Below are positions 1-11,202 of a DNA stretch of 64,000 bases, piece after piece. The notes beneath the pieces were generated by a model that ran no database searches, was not told the origin of the DNA, and saw only the letters and a list, made by a program, of their open reading frames with translations. The position numbers and the translations under genes were made by a program. The stretch is from the NCBI GenBank assembly GCA_037176885.1, contig JAWWNJ010000197.1, positions 1 to 64,000 on the forward strand, written 5' to 3'. Every line of letters begins with the position of its first letter. The first letter of the stretch is position 1. This DNA comes from Favolaschia claudopus (lineage: Eukaryota > Basidiomycota > Agaricomycetes > Agaricales > Mycenaceae).

Positions 1-3000
1 AACTCTTCTTCTAAACGCCGAGCCGCCACGATGAGAGGGTTTCCTGATACAGAAGACGGAACGACTCAGAATAACGTCGAGTGGACGGCAGTACTGGAAG
101 GCTTCAGACATCTCGAGAGAGATCTTGGGAAATTGCAGGTATAAAAATTTGCGATCATCCCCGCAGCTTATGCAGATTCGCTTTTCAGCAATTTGTTGAA
201 ATCAATGCAATGGGTTTCCGCAAGATTCTGAAGAAATTTGATAAACGTTCCACGTCAACGACGAAGGAACTGTATCTCGCCCGACAGGTTGATGTGCAGC
301 CAGTATTTTCAATCGGCAGCTCATCTCGGAGCTCTCTGATACTGTGGCTGCCTGTCTCATCGATCTCACCGACCTCTCTGCCGGCCTAAAATTCGAGGGG
401 TCCGCCGCCACCGACATCTTCGCTCAACAGATAATGAACGAACGTCCTTTGCAGATGGGACCCTTCCATGATCTGGAAAACAACCTTCGCAAGGCAGTCG
501 CCAGTTCCGACGTCTCTTCTATCGCAGAATGTGTACAGTACTCGGACGTTCTCTACCAACAAGGGCCTGGTGGAAAGACCAATGTCACTCGAATACTATG
601 GAATGCGATCATTGAGGCTCCCCCTGACCTGGCCAACTTGATAATGGCCTCTCTTGCCACACCTTTTGACTTCCAATTCATTGATGATATCAACGGTCGC
701 ACTTGCCTGCACGAAACCGCTATCGCAGGCGCCCTACGACTCGCCCAAATATGTATCGAAAAAAATGTTGATGTCGGAAAAATCGATGCATATGGTCGCA
801 CAGCGCTCCATTATGCCGCAATGAATGGTCACCCCGACATATGTCGCCTCTTGTTGCAGACGGAAATATCACCCAGCATCCAAGACATGGACAATTACAG
901 TGCTCTTGTGTACGCGACGCTGAGAGGAAGCGAAGGCTGTGTGAGGGTTTTGCTGGACGAAGGCAAGGTTGAAATGCAAACCAATCCAACTGCTGGGGAC
1001 CTCATACCGTTGTCGCTGGCCAGCCAATCTGGGCACGTCGACGTAGTGACATTATTGCTCAGCGTGGGGCCCGTTGTCTGCCCAATAGCAATGGTGAGTA
1101 TCCCATGCATTTGGCTGCAAGAGAAGGGCATGCTGAGGTGTGCCGCATTCTCTTACACCACGATGGGTGGGACACTCCCGACAAGTATCATGAATGGACA
1201 CCACTGTTTCACGCAGCACGGTATGGGCGCGGGGATTGCGTTCGTATATTGTTGGACGCTGGTGCCAGAGTTAGAGCCATGGACGAGCTTGGTCATCTGG
1301 CAGTTTACTACGCCATTTGGTATGGGCATAACCATTGCCTCAGTCCTCTTCTGGCAGCGACCCCCGCAATACAGGCCGCTGTGGATCCTGCGAGAATTCC
1401 CAAAGATTCTCCTGTCTCCGATTTGGCTATGACAGAGTCGGAGATTGACCTGATTCCTTCTTTATCACTGCCTCCACCTATTATGCCTCATAGAGTCTAC
1501 GGCCATAACTATCTGGACAAGAATCATCTCGTTCAAGTGACGATTGGCCATACATCAAGTGCGGGGTCAGACCAGTCCGGCGTTCGACTACACCATAGGC
1601 TCATCAGCCCTGCTTTCCGCAACGATGTTGTAATGGCTTCAACTCCTCTGAAACTGGTTATAACAACAAGTCAAGAGGTTAATTCCGGTCCATACAGCAT
1701 CCCTCTCCCGCAAAAAGACGCTAAAGGCACCTACACTTTCCAATTTCGTCCCTGGAGAATCTCTCTTTGGTGTTTTCGATATACCCCAATTTTGGCACCA
1801 AGACTATCGGCCGCGCGGTTGCTTTACCATCGTTGTTCAAAGAATTTGAGAGGAATCGCTCATTTGCACTTCCTATATTGGATACGCGTCTGCACGTCAT
1901 CGGCGAGGTGCGTCTCTCAGTCCGTCATTCTATGCAGTTTTGGGACCGCTCTTCAGGTCGATTTCGAGGTGAATATCGTGACACCTTTCGATGGCGTTAC
2001 TTTGGAGGTTGGAGGCGATGTCGAAACCTACTGGAAATCTCTTGCAATGCCGCTTGCGCCGGTACCCCATCGTGGCCCTTCCCGTTGGCCTCATCGGTCC
2101 AACTTGATAGGAGCTTCGTCTACTCATACCTCGCCCTCTTCATATTCTATTACAAGCGGTCTTGGCCAGGCTTCAACCATATCCTCACTCCGCGGCAATT
2201 TTCTGTACTTGGTTATCCAAGTCACGCGCGACTTGCATCCCGTCGTTTGTGCAGACTGGGTTCTGCCGCAACCGAATTTTGACTTGAACGTGTCCGATGT
2301 TAGTCTTGAGCAATTTGAAAAACTGGCTCTGGCGGCGGGCAGGAATGTGATTCCGTCGACAGACGGATGGTCGGGGAGTGGCGTCGACATTAGTGTCTCT
2401 TGCACACCTTCTCAAGGTAGACCATGATTTCGATTTTTTTGGCCACTACTTATCCGCTGCAGAGCCTTCCTATTTCTCTTGGTGTCAGTCTTGAGTTGGC
2501 TGATCCACATCGCGCAGCCCAAGCACAATCACTGGGATATCGCTTGCAGCTCAACAGTTTCGTGGATTCCGTTTTGCGAACAATATATTCCGCCTCCGGG
2601 TCCGTTCACGGAGGCCGTCGGAGGATCGTCTTCACTTCTTTCTCCCCTGACATCTGCACAGCTCTTAACTGGAAGCAGCCAAACTGTATGATTTGGCACT
2701 TGATCTACTCCATAGACTGACTTCGGACTAGATCCTGTGTTCTTTGCTTCACAGTGCGGGAGGAAACTGGTTCGGACAGACGCATCTTCTCAAGCAAGTG
2801 TCGAGGACTGGAGGACTACCAGTGTCGGTGCTGCCGTAGAATTCGCCCGAGCAAATAATCTGCTCGGAATTTTCGTTGATGCTGATCTCCTGGTAAGCCA
2901 GCCTGCTTGCGACGCTCAACTGAGAAATACTGAATTGCGCACCAGATGCAAGTTCCCTCTTTGATCGACGGCATATGGAATGCAGGACTGTTGATAGGTA

Positions 3001-3128
3001 TACATGGGGCGTCAGAAATTTCGGAACCTTTGATTTCGGCTTCTGCTATAGAAGGAACTCCCGTTGATGCCTTCATTCGGGATGGGATGGTCTGCTATGC
3101 TGATCACTCCATGCGGGAATTAATCTGA
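1..3128 (+). CDS. PHO81: PHO81/NUC-2-like phosphate sensor: SPX, ankyrin repeats, GDPD-like domain (5' partial)
   Basis: Family role: Pho81/NUC-2 proteins sense inositol pyrophosphates through an SPX domain and inhibit a phosphate-regulated cyclin/CDK pair. Seen here: the end of an SPX domain (GFRKILKKFDKRS, then KELYLARQVDVQPVF), several ankyrin repeats at about 690-1330 (GRTALHYAAMNGHPDICRLL), an IYPNFGTKTIGRAVALPS stretch, FEVNIVTPFDG, and a C-terminal phosphodiesterase-like domain (FTSFSPDICTALNWKQPN, FVDADLL). The gene starts left of the window. Introns that restore the family sequence: 139-188, 1908-1956, 2417-2462, 2686-2731 and 2893-2945. Odd: the reading frame also breaks near 290, 1064-1069 (GGGG), 1749-1752 (CCC) and 2385-2402, where no intron fits, so the annotated span is not one clean frame. 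Such breaks suggest indel errors, or less likely a decaying copy. Family call is firm; gene integrity is uncertain. Confidence 0.88.
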
Positions 3129-3719
3129 CATGGTATGGTACCACACGATTGCGATTAAGTTTGAATCGCTTATGCAGAGAAAAATGTACAGAGTATGCCC
3201 TTCTCCACCCGAAGTTTGTACATCAACGACGAGCTACAGTCGAGCTGGAGATTGCGAATGTCAACTGGGCTCTCAACGTACTCCCAATCAATCGCTTATG
3301 CAGAGAAAAATGTACAGAGTATGCCCTTCTCCACCCGAAGTTTGTACATCAACGACGAGCTACAGTCGAGCTGGAGATTGCGAATGTCAACTGGCTCTCA
3401 ACGTACTCCCAATCGTCAACAGCAGTACACAGTGAGACGCTCGTCGACTGATCGCCATGCTGTTTCGAGGCATTCCCCACCTCTGATTTCGATGGGAGAA
3501 ATTGTGTCTCTTTATATTCCGAACATATATACTTCAAGTGGACTCCGTGTTGACTGAACTGAACAAGTGGCGAACTTGGCCTGACTCAGTCTCCTACTCA
3601 GCCTCACTTTCGAGTGTTGGGGAGTCACTGAGGGCGTAGATACACTGTGAATTCACTAAGTATGTGTAATATCATTGTCATTGTAGAATATGGTTGTAGC
3701 GATTATTCTATTGATGTTT
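3129..3719. other. Intergenic stretch after PHO81
   Basis: No gene recognised between the PHO81 stop and the BOL3 stop. It holds the tandem duplication listed separately (3164-3414) and an A/T-rich tail that probably contains both 3' untranslated regions. A string resembling an intron (GTATGG...TTATGCAG, about 3135-3176) lies just past the PHO81 stop, so a further short PHO81 exon is possible but unsupported. Confidence 0.5.
3164..3414. repeat. Direct tandem duplication, units of 126 and 125 bp
   Basis: Two adjacent copies, 3164-3289 and 3290-3414, both starting AATCGCTTATGCAGAG and ending GTACTCCCAATC. By eye they differ by one base, a G missing from the GGG near the end of the second copy. 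The near identity implies a very recent duplication or an assembly join error. All three forward frames are open through much of the repeat, but none resembles a known family. Confidence 0.93.
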
Positions 3720-4290
3720 TTAACTGAAGAGGGGACATTGTATCTTTGTATCAGGGGGCGGGGAAGCACGCACTTGGACTCCGTGTATCTCCTCTATCTC
3801 TTCCTGTGACTGGTTAGGAGCGCGAACTTCCCCGAACTAATTTTTACACATACCTTTATTGTCCGTGTTACAAGTTGGTGTTGCTTTACCATTGACAGTC
3901 CTTTGAATTCCTGGCTGGCAATGGCTGGGTAGAATGAATTCGGGTGGATAATTTTCAACGAAAGTGTCGTGAACGTACTTATGGCGAAGAAAGTGCCGCA
4001 ACCACCAGAGGCGTCTATTCAGTTCGAAAAAAAAGGTGAGAATTTGTTCGTAGGAGGGGACGACATTCCAAACCAAAAATGTGCAGATGGGAGGGAGAGA
4101 ATCTGCCATCCATGAGTGAACGAGGCCAACTCGCGATAGAGGCGACCAACCTCTCCATTAGTTTCTTGTGTATAATTTGCTCTTTTCCGGGCGTTTCTGA
4201 AGGCAGTGGAGGCGGCGGGACGTCAGAGAATCTGCGGACGGAACGTAGAGCAGGTGAACACAGCGTCGTAGGGAGTACATGATCGTCCAC
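3720..4290 (-). CDS. BOL3: BolA family protein, mitochondrial Bol3/BOLA3 type
   Basis: BolA3-type proteins work with monothiol glutaredoxin/NFU factors to deliver [4Fe-4S] clusters to mitochondrial targets. Splicing four introns (4150-4103, 4073-4015, 3978-3925, 3853-3804) gives one continuous BolA domain: EQIIHKKLMERFSPSHL, DASGGCGTFFAI, EFKGLSMVKQHQLV and EEIEEIHGVQV. The GGCG core and the conserved VKQH histidine are present. The N-terminus is Arg/Ser-rich (SVRRFSD) like a mitochondrial targeting peptide. Start is unclear: the coding frame reaches 4290 without an ATG (GTG at that point), while the only nearby ATG (4280) is in another frame, so a one-base error or an upstream exon is likely. 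It diverges from COX15 across about 130 bp. Confidence 0.9.
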
Positions 4291-4418
4291 TTCAAAAGTA
4301 GCTATTTGTCATCAAGATCAAAGCGCGTACTAAACGCGTAACGCGTATACCAAATTTGGGACGGTCTCGAACGCGGTCATTCGACACTGTCGGGGCTCTC
4401 CGGCTGCCACTGTCCACC
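4281..4418. promoter_or_regulatory. Divergent promoter between BOL3 and COX15 with two ACGCGT boxes
   Basis: Short gap separating two mitochondrial genes read in opposite directions. It contains two ACGCGT hexamers one base apart (4334-4339 and 4341-4346), the MluI cell-cycle-box sequence bound by MBF-type factors in yeasts. Function here is inferred only. Confidence 0.4.
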
Positions 4419-6241
4419 ATGATGTTCGCTGCTCTGAGGCGCGCCGGCTTGCGTTCATCTACTCTCGTCAGGGATGCTTCTCTCCGCTGCTGTGCCCAAC
4501 AATATGCGCAAGTCGGTAGTCCCATACACCCACGCGTTTTCCTGCGTTTCGCGTCTGTGAAAACGGATTTGCCTGCCCAGAGAAAAACTCGCGCCAAAAC
4601 CGCTGAACCTTCTGTGACCGAGAAGGTCAAAACTACTCGTTTCGCGCCTCGTCTGCCTTGAAGAGCGCTTCGACACTAGCGAAGAAAGGCGCATCCGTTT
4701 CGGCTAAGGAAACTGTCGTGGAACCCCGAGATTCAGGTCCGTTGACCAAAAATCTTGCACCGCAGCCGACTCAGGCAGATGATTCAAGCGCAGCTATCTC
4801 TTCAAAGCCTTCTTCCGCTGAAGACCCCTCGAAAACAAAGCAGGAAGTAATTGAAAACATGGATCTGGGCTCTTCTAGAAATATGCCGCCGCCTCCATCT
4901 CCCGCTGTAGGGATTTGGCTTATGACCTCTTCTCTACTGGTGCTCGCAGTCGTCATCGTCGGAGGCGTCACCCGTCTCACTGAATCTGGCTTGAGCATCA
5001 CGGAATGGCGACCCATTACAGGCGTAATGCCTCCCCGATCTGCAGAGGCATGGGAAGAAGAATTCTCCAAGTATAAAGCCACGCCAGAGTTCAAGATGTA
5101 AGACTCGTACGCCAAAGCCATTTCTAAGATGATATTCACATACGTTCTGGCAGGTTAAACCAAAACATCACTATCGACGACTTCAAGCGCATCTATTTCA
5201 TGAATGGAGCCACAGAATACTCGGACGCCTTATCGGTGCCGTTTTCGTTCTCCCTCTCGCGTACTTCACGTTAACGAAAAAGATTTCGGCCCCGTTGGCA
5301 CTGAGACTCGGGGGTCTGGGTCTTTTGATTGGCGTGCAAGGCGCCATGGATGGTACATGGTGCAGTCCGGGCTAGAAGACTCACTGCTCGAAACACCTGG
5401 GGCTGTTCCAAGGGTCTCGCACTACCGACTCGCCGCCCATCTAGGCTTGGCATTTGCACTCTATATTGGAATGTTTAGCTACGGTCTCTCTATTCTCAAG
5501 GATTCAAGGTTCATACGGACCGGATTGGCCGGCGGGCTGCCTGTCGATTCATTTGTCTCTGCCTGAAGCATCCGATTGTAAGGCGGCTGAAAACATATTC
5601 TTGGGCTTTGACTGGCTTGGTTTGCTGACTGCTCTATCCGGTATGCATTTCCATGATCTTCTTCCTCCTTTCACTAATAGAACCAGGCGTGTTTGTCGCC
5701 GGCTTGGGATGCTGGCTTGGTTTACAACGAGTGGCCACTCATGGGAGGTCGTCTGGCGCCTCCGTCAGACGAACTGTTTTCCCCAGCATACGCAAAGAAC
5801 GAAAACAAAGCCGATCTCTGGCGAAACGTATTCGAGAATCCCACTACTGTTCAGTTTGATCACCGCTTGCTGGTAAGTAATTTTGTGACTGCCACTCCGA
5901 AACGCTGCATATTTACTACGCAGGCCACCACCACGTACGCTGGACTGGCGGCCCTGTTTGCACAAACTTTCAGACCTGCGTGGCGCTCTGTCGTACCTCC
6001 TCTTGCCACGACCGCAGCTCGAGCCGCCTTCGCAATGGCCAATGTCCAGGTATTACTGGGAATATCGACTCTGATATACTTAGTGCCTGTTCCGCTCGCA
6101 GCAGCACACCAAGGGGGCAGTATTTTGCTACTCAGCGCCATGCTGCACCTCCTGTTGGTATTGCGTCGACCCAGCGCCGCCGCGCGAGCGTGGCGAAATC
6201 TTGCGAGTACTAAAATACCTAAAAGTCCTCCACCGGCTTGA
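4419..6241 (+). CDS. COX15: Cytochrome c oxidase assembly protein COX15 (heme A synthase)
   Basis: COX15 converts heme O to heme A in the mitochondrial inner membrane for cytochrome c oxidase. Seen: an Arg/Ser-rich targeting peptide from ATG 4419 ([14 protein letters not shown]), then membrane segments with [19 protein letters not shown], a glutamate/histidine-rich HRILGRLIG helix, [23 protein letters not shown]...[13 protein letters not shown] and a final helix rich in small residues before [10 protein letters not shown]. Introns include about 5098-5156, 5641-5686 and 5873-5923; a 38-bp one (4626-4663) fits the frame but is short. Odd: one-base losses are needed at about 5202, 5348, 5562 and 5622, and one gain at about 5707, all in or beside short homopolymers. 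The protein is normally essential for respiration, so sequence error is more likely than a pseudogene. Confidence 0.93.
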
Positions 6242-6306
6242 AGGTCATCTAGACATATCTTGCCTCAGAGACTGCATGTACACGAAACTAATTTGCATTA
6301 ATAAAA

Positions 6307-7396
6307 CTACCCCTCCATCTGTACATCCTCGTCAGCTGCTGCCGGCGCCGGTGCTGCTGCCGGCGCCGCGGGAGCTTCTACCTCTTTGGGTACCATACTC
6401 TGCAAGAACACCTCGATCTTTTCACCTTCGAGGATGCGGAATGGACCAGAAGGCGGCACTCCTGTTTCGCTGGCGGCCGCAGGCCCGATGATTCCAATAG
6501 ACGTGTTGTTGATATTGAGCTCCTTGTCCTGTTGGAGCGTTTCGCGTAACGCGTGCAGTCCATGGCGAATAAGGTCTTCCAGTGAGCCTTGAATCCAGTT
6601 TAAGTTTAAGTGGAAAGGCTACGACCAAAGAAACATTGCATACATTCATCGAAGCTCTTGTAATGTTTTTCGAGATAAGTCTTTGCGCTTTGACTCCGAG
6701 CCCCGATCGACATCGCGTAGTATTCGTACGAATTCCCAGATGGTGAGAACTCGTACAGATGGGGGCCAGACTGGTCCTGCCCGATGACCAAGAAACCCAC
6801 ACCATAAGGTCGCCGACCGTATTCCTGGGTGTTAACCTGGGCCTCTGAAAAGAAGATATCTTAACTGCGCTCTCGAGGAAGTATGGAGAGCACCAACTGT
6901 CGGCGATAGAAGACACCAATCTGTTTACTGGAACAGGTCGGTTGAAGATCATTTTGGAGGACATTGCTTGTTGCCGCATGAAATTGCTGCATAGAATACC
7001 ATTAGAGATCATTCAGTTTTGAACCTGGATAGCGCACCTCAATACGCGAGCATCCGACGTAAGGCCTGCGATAGCAATCCCAACATGGTCATCTATCCTG
7101 AACATCTTCTGTTGATACGACGCGAGCTCTCCAGTTGAACGCTTATAATCCAAGATTGGCGAAAGAATAGTAGAGTGGGGTTCGAGCCCACCTTGAGCGC
7201 AAGCAGAATCGAATGTGTTTTAGAGCGCAGACCCACAGCAGCAGAACCTTGCTTCACGGCCTCAAGCGCATACTCGACTTGATGCAAGCGACCTTGCGGC
7301 GAGAAGACTGTGTTATCCGAGTCGTAGGTGTTTCTGAACTGTGTACTACGTTAAACCACACGTCGCATAGAGCCCAGCAGAGCAGAATCCCACCAT
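6307..7396 (-). CDS. PRE5: 20S proteasome subunit alpha-6 (PSMA1/Pre5)
   Basis: Alpha-ring subunit of the 20S core particle. The spliced product starts [18 protein letters not shown], the N-terminal alpha signature, then [55 protein letters not shown] and [17 protein letters not shown], and ends in an Ala/Pro-rich tail finishing DEDVQMEG. The first coding exon is only the ATG (7396-7394), followed by an intron at 7393-7339. Other introns interrupt after LLALK, after DARVLS, after SSIAD and after SFDEC. No frame break was found across about 1.1 kb, unlike neighbouring COX15. It converges on COX15 with 65 bp between stops. Confidence 0.95.
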
Positions 7397-7644
7397 AGCA
7401 GTTGCAGGAAAGAAACAGATGAAAGCTGACGCGTCCCGAGCTTGAGTGTGTGTGACCTGTCACGCAGTTCTGAGTTGACGCGTTGTACGAAAATCGACCG
7501 GGAGTGTCGAGCCTTTGCCTGTGAACCATCGGAAAAGGGGAACTAAATCGGTAGAGCTCGACGAAAGTGGAAGGCACAACCAAGGTTGAAGCGGCTCGAG
7601 AAAGTACTACGTCTACAGAAATTATTTAGATGTAAATTCGTATG

Positions 7645-10600
7645 CTACCGACTTTTCTTCTCCACCTTCCACTCTTTGAAAATAGCATCCAACGTCTTAT
7701 GAATCTGACTTTGAGGCAGACATCTTATAATCTCCCCAACACGATCCTCCACCTCGGCTTTCCCCTTCTCTCCGGAGGATTTTTCTGCATACTGGACGGC
7801 CATGCGGAAAATGGCCAGCACCGCTAGCGAAACGGGCGTTTGCTGGGCGGCATGCGCCGATCCGGGGGTTAGTGCAGAGAGAAGAGGGCCAGTCAGGGTT
7901 GGAGTAGATGATTGCATAGATAGTGCCAAAGGAGCTGTTCGGTCGCCGCGAACAAGGCGCAAGAGAATTTCCAAGATATTGTCAGTTTCGGCGAGGTGCG
8001 TTTTGAGGAACCGTTGACGTTCGGTCAAGGTGCCAGCACTGGATCCGGTAGACCATCCTTCGAGTACGGTGCTCAAAGTAGGCGGCTAGAAACAAACGGA
8101 CCATGAGTCGAAGAACAGGAACCGATAGCAAAACATCATACAGGGTCCGGGTCGGATACAACAATCTTCTTCTCCCAGCTTTCGGCGGCATCCCAGCAAA
8201 CCAAAACATCCGACCGAAAAGACTTTTCAGCCATTCAGGAATGTCGCCTGTCTTGACCCATTTAGGTTCCGAAAGAGGGCGAACGGTATCGAGGTGCACG
8301 ATCAATGTAAGTGTCAAAGGAGTATGTGCTTGCGAGAAAGGTGGGAAATCGTGTGAGTCTGCGGTTGACTGAATTGCATGGTAAGACTTGGTAACGTCCG
8401 AAAGAGTTTCCATCTGTGGAAAGTAAGCCCAGTATCAAAAAACATTGATGAGAACTGACCAAAATACCCTTGAAATCTCCATCGCCGTCACTACTGAGGG
8501 CTAGACGAACTTCCGCACGCGCTTCACGACGGAACAGCGTTATGCTGTCAACGACTTCGGCGTCAAAAACCATGCGTCTGTTGCCGCCTTCATAGGATAT
8601 CGACAAACGATTGGCCGCGGGAATTTTGGGGCCCTTAGGTTCTGGATTCACAGGCGCATAGGCATCGCCATAAGTCGTGGACGTGGCAGACACAGGCAAC
8701 GATGGCGGAGGTTCATCAACCTGAGTAGCAACAAAGTCTTGTGTGTGTGTCTGCTCAGCGTCGTGGTCGGTCTCTGGAACAATAACGGTTGGCTCTCCAG
8801 ACAGAGGAGAAGTAACAATTGGAGCGTCAATACTGAGAAGCGTAGCTGCAGTGGAAAGGGGTGAGCGAAGCCTTGTCACCCAGAGCGGGCTGAGTCGCCG
8901 GAACAGGCGTTTTTGAACGATCACGTAGTGATTCTGCGCCTCAGACGGCGCAGCAGAAGAGACGGCCTCAGGCGCCGTCGAGAGGGGAGGTGATGAAACC
9001 AGAGTAGACTGAGAGGCATCGGAAGCAGAAGAGCCAGAAACATTGTCGATGGCGGCAACGTCATGCCCATTGGTATAAGGCATTGGGCCATAACCATCCA
9101 TGGAATCGGAAGAAAAAGAAGTAGAATGGCCCTCGGGAGGGGCAGGTTCAGGCTCGGCATCGGGCCCATTATGAGCCCCATATGATTCAGTATCAGCGTC
9201 GTGAGCAGGAGCCTCCGCTGTGTCAATGCCAGCACCACCTTGGAAAGTAAGTGTCAGCGGTGTGCGCACGAAGCGGTCACCTCGCAGGCAAGCGAGGGAC
9301 ATTGACACAATGAGATATTTTCTCAGAACAAATCAGCTCACCATCAGTACCGGTTTCGCCACCTCCCTCCACCGCGCCATCGAAATCAGGGTGAATATTA
9401 TCATCCTCGCCGCCCTCCTGGCCATGCGTCTCGTTTTCTGCCTCTCCTGCAATAGCAGCCATGAGCCAATCGCCCTCACTCGCTTCAGTGGCGCTCGGCG
9501 CGACACTCGCAGCTACACTGGACCGATCATCATGCATACCGGGCGGAGGCGGTGGTCCGCGCCCCTCCTCGAAATCACCGTCGTCAGACTCAATCTTTTT
9601 TCTTTTCCCTTTCCGAGAATCAGATGGTGTAGCACCAAGAGAGAATGACCCGTTATGCGGGATGGGATGCGAGTCCACCGCGGTAACGGGAGTATGGAAG
9701 TAGATGCGCATTCGTGACGGCGGTGGACCAGCATCAGAGGTCGCTCTCGGCCCCACGGGTATATCTGCAACTGACGCAGCTGCTTTCACTTCCGCCGCCG
9801 TCGATGAAGTGCTCGCGTTCGCGTCAGCCTCGTCAGCTGGCACAGGCTTGACGCCGTCTTCTGCTATATCCCCTTGCTGAGTAGATTCGTCAGCAACGGC
9901 AGCCAAGGAAACTTCCTTCGGCTCAGTTTTAACAGAAGGCGACGGCAGAACACCCCAAGACCACGCCAATTCACGGATTTCCAGGCCGACAATTTTGAAA
10001 TCCGTGAGCGTCCGTCTGTTTTCATCCTTCTTACCAGAATTGAAATTTGAATTTGCAGCTCCATCCCTGCTCGCAAACGAAGAATTTCCGCCGCCGTCAT
10101 TCCTACCTCGATTAGAATGACTTTGACCACGACCACGAAATGAGCCGGACAAATGTTGAAACGAGCCGCCACCGCCACCACCACCACCACCACCACCACC
10201 AAACGAACCGCCTCCTCTGCGATTATGGTAGTCCTTATTCCCCCCAAAGTTTCCTCTCGATCCATGCCCCCGCATAGAGCCGCTCGAACCTCCACCTCGC
10301 GGCCCTGTCGCAGGACCACCCAAGAAGCTGCCCCCACGTCCTCCCCGTCCACTCATCCCACCACCACCACGATTGCCTCCCATGGAACCTCCGCCTCGCC
10401 CTCCTCTTCCGCCCATATTGGATCCGCCACGTCCACCGCCTTGCATACCCCCTCTATTACCGCCACCCATGGGACCGTGATTGCCTCCGGATCCCCCGCC
10501 CCGCGATGGACCTCCAAACGGCCCTGAATGCTGCATAGGGCCCGTAGGGGGCTGAAACTGGGGCTGCGAGGGAGGGCCACGTTGGTTTGGGTTGTGGTTA

Positions 10601-11202
10601 GGACCATCAACGCGAGGACGTTTTGCGGGCGGCATATGCTGAGGAGGCGTGTGATGGACATTATGACGGGGCTGCTGCTGCATTTGCATCGGAGCGTGGT
10701 GCTGGGGGAGATGTTGGGGCGGTGGGTGAGGAAAGAATTGCTGCTGCTGGGGTGTCTGCGGGGGTTGCGGATGGACATACGGTGCGGCCATAGGCTGCGC
10801 TTGAGGAACATAGGGCTGCGAATAGCCCGCGGCCGGCTGATAAGGACTATAGCCGGGCTGAGCTGGAGGAGGAACCGGTGCTGGAGGGGGTTGAGGATGG
10901 AAATGTGGAGGAGGTTGCTGCTGCTGCTGCTGTTGTTGGTTTTGCTGGCGCCAGTGATTTTGATTTCCATAGCCATAGTTCGCGTACAGAGCACTCTGGT
11001 CTGCCGGTGGGCGCGGCGGCTGGGGAGCAGTCCATTGCTGATTGAAATTGCCGATACTGGGATGTTGAGGTTGTTGGGCTTGCTGAGCAGCCCAATAAGC
11101 GGAATAATCAGGCTGGCCTGGCTGTGAAGGAGGCGGAGGACCTGGAGGCAGGGGGGGCTGCTGGTATGAAGGGGCGGGGACAAAAGGATTCTTGTGGTTC
11201 AT
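7645..11202 (-). CDS. Prion-like Gln/Pro/RGG-rich protein with conserved C-terminal region, function unknown
   Basis: Long protein (about 1,100 residues) starting at ATG 11202. Order: Pro/Gln/Tyr-rich segment (about 1-200) with a ten-Gln run, a Gly/Arg/Asn RGG-type segment (about 220-375) with a 12-Gly run, then TDFKIVGLEIRELAWSWG, acidic Ser/Pro linkers, a folded-looking block (LSISYEGGNRRMVFDAEVV, EWLKSLFGRMFWFAG) and a helical end (ERQRFLKTHLAETDNILEILL). Introns lie near 9340-9246, 8461-8414 and 8132-8076. A one-base loss at 8192-8194 interrupts the block before DAAESWEKK. The composition suggests an RNA-binding or condensate-forming nuclear protein, but I recognise no catalytic domain. 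It may be a fungal or basidiomycete-specific family. Confidence 0.75.
10165..10201. repeat. (CCACCA)n trinucleotide run coding for poly-Gly
   Basis: Perfect or near-perfect CCA/CCG triplets on the + strand, read as a 12-glycine tract in the minus-strand prion-like gene. Triplet runs like this change length easily. Confidence 0.85.

Noticed and set aside
7160..7200. GTGGG-CTCGAAC-CCCAC on the minus strand, like a tRNA T-arm
   Set aside because: It lies at an intron border of PRE5, and the upstream sequence is proteasome coding sequence with no matching anticodon or D arms.
10528..11127. 199-codon + strand frame rich in Leu/Arg/Trp
   Set aside because: Shadow of the Gln/Pro-rich coding strand of the prion-like gene.
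7645..11202. Reading the gene as two separate genes at 9300
   Set aside because: A GT-AG intron at about 9340-9246 joins the two frames (GTD/GGAGIDTAEAP), and there is no stop or promoter-like gap between them.
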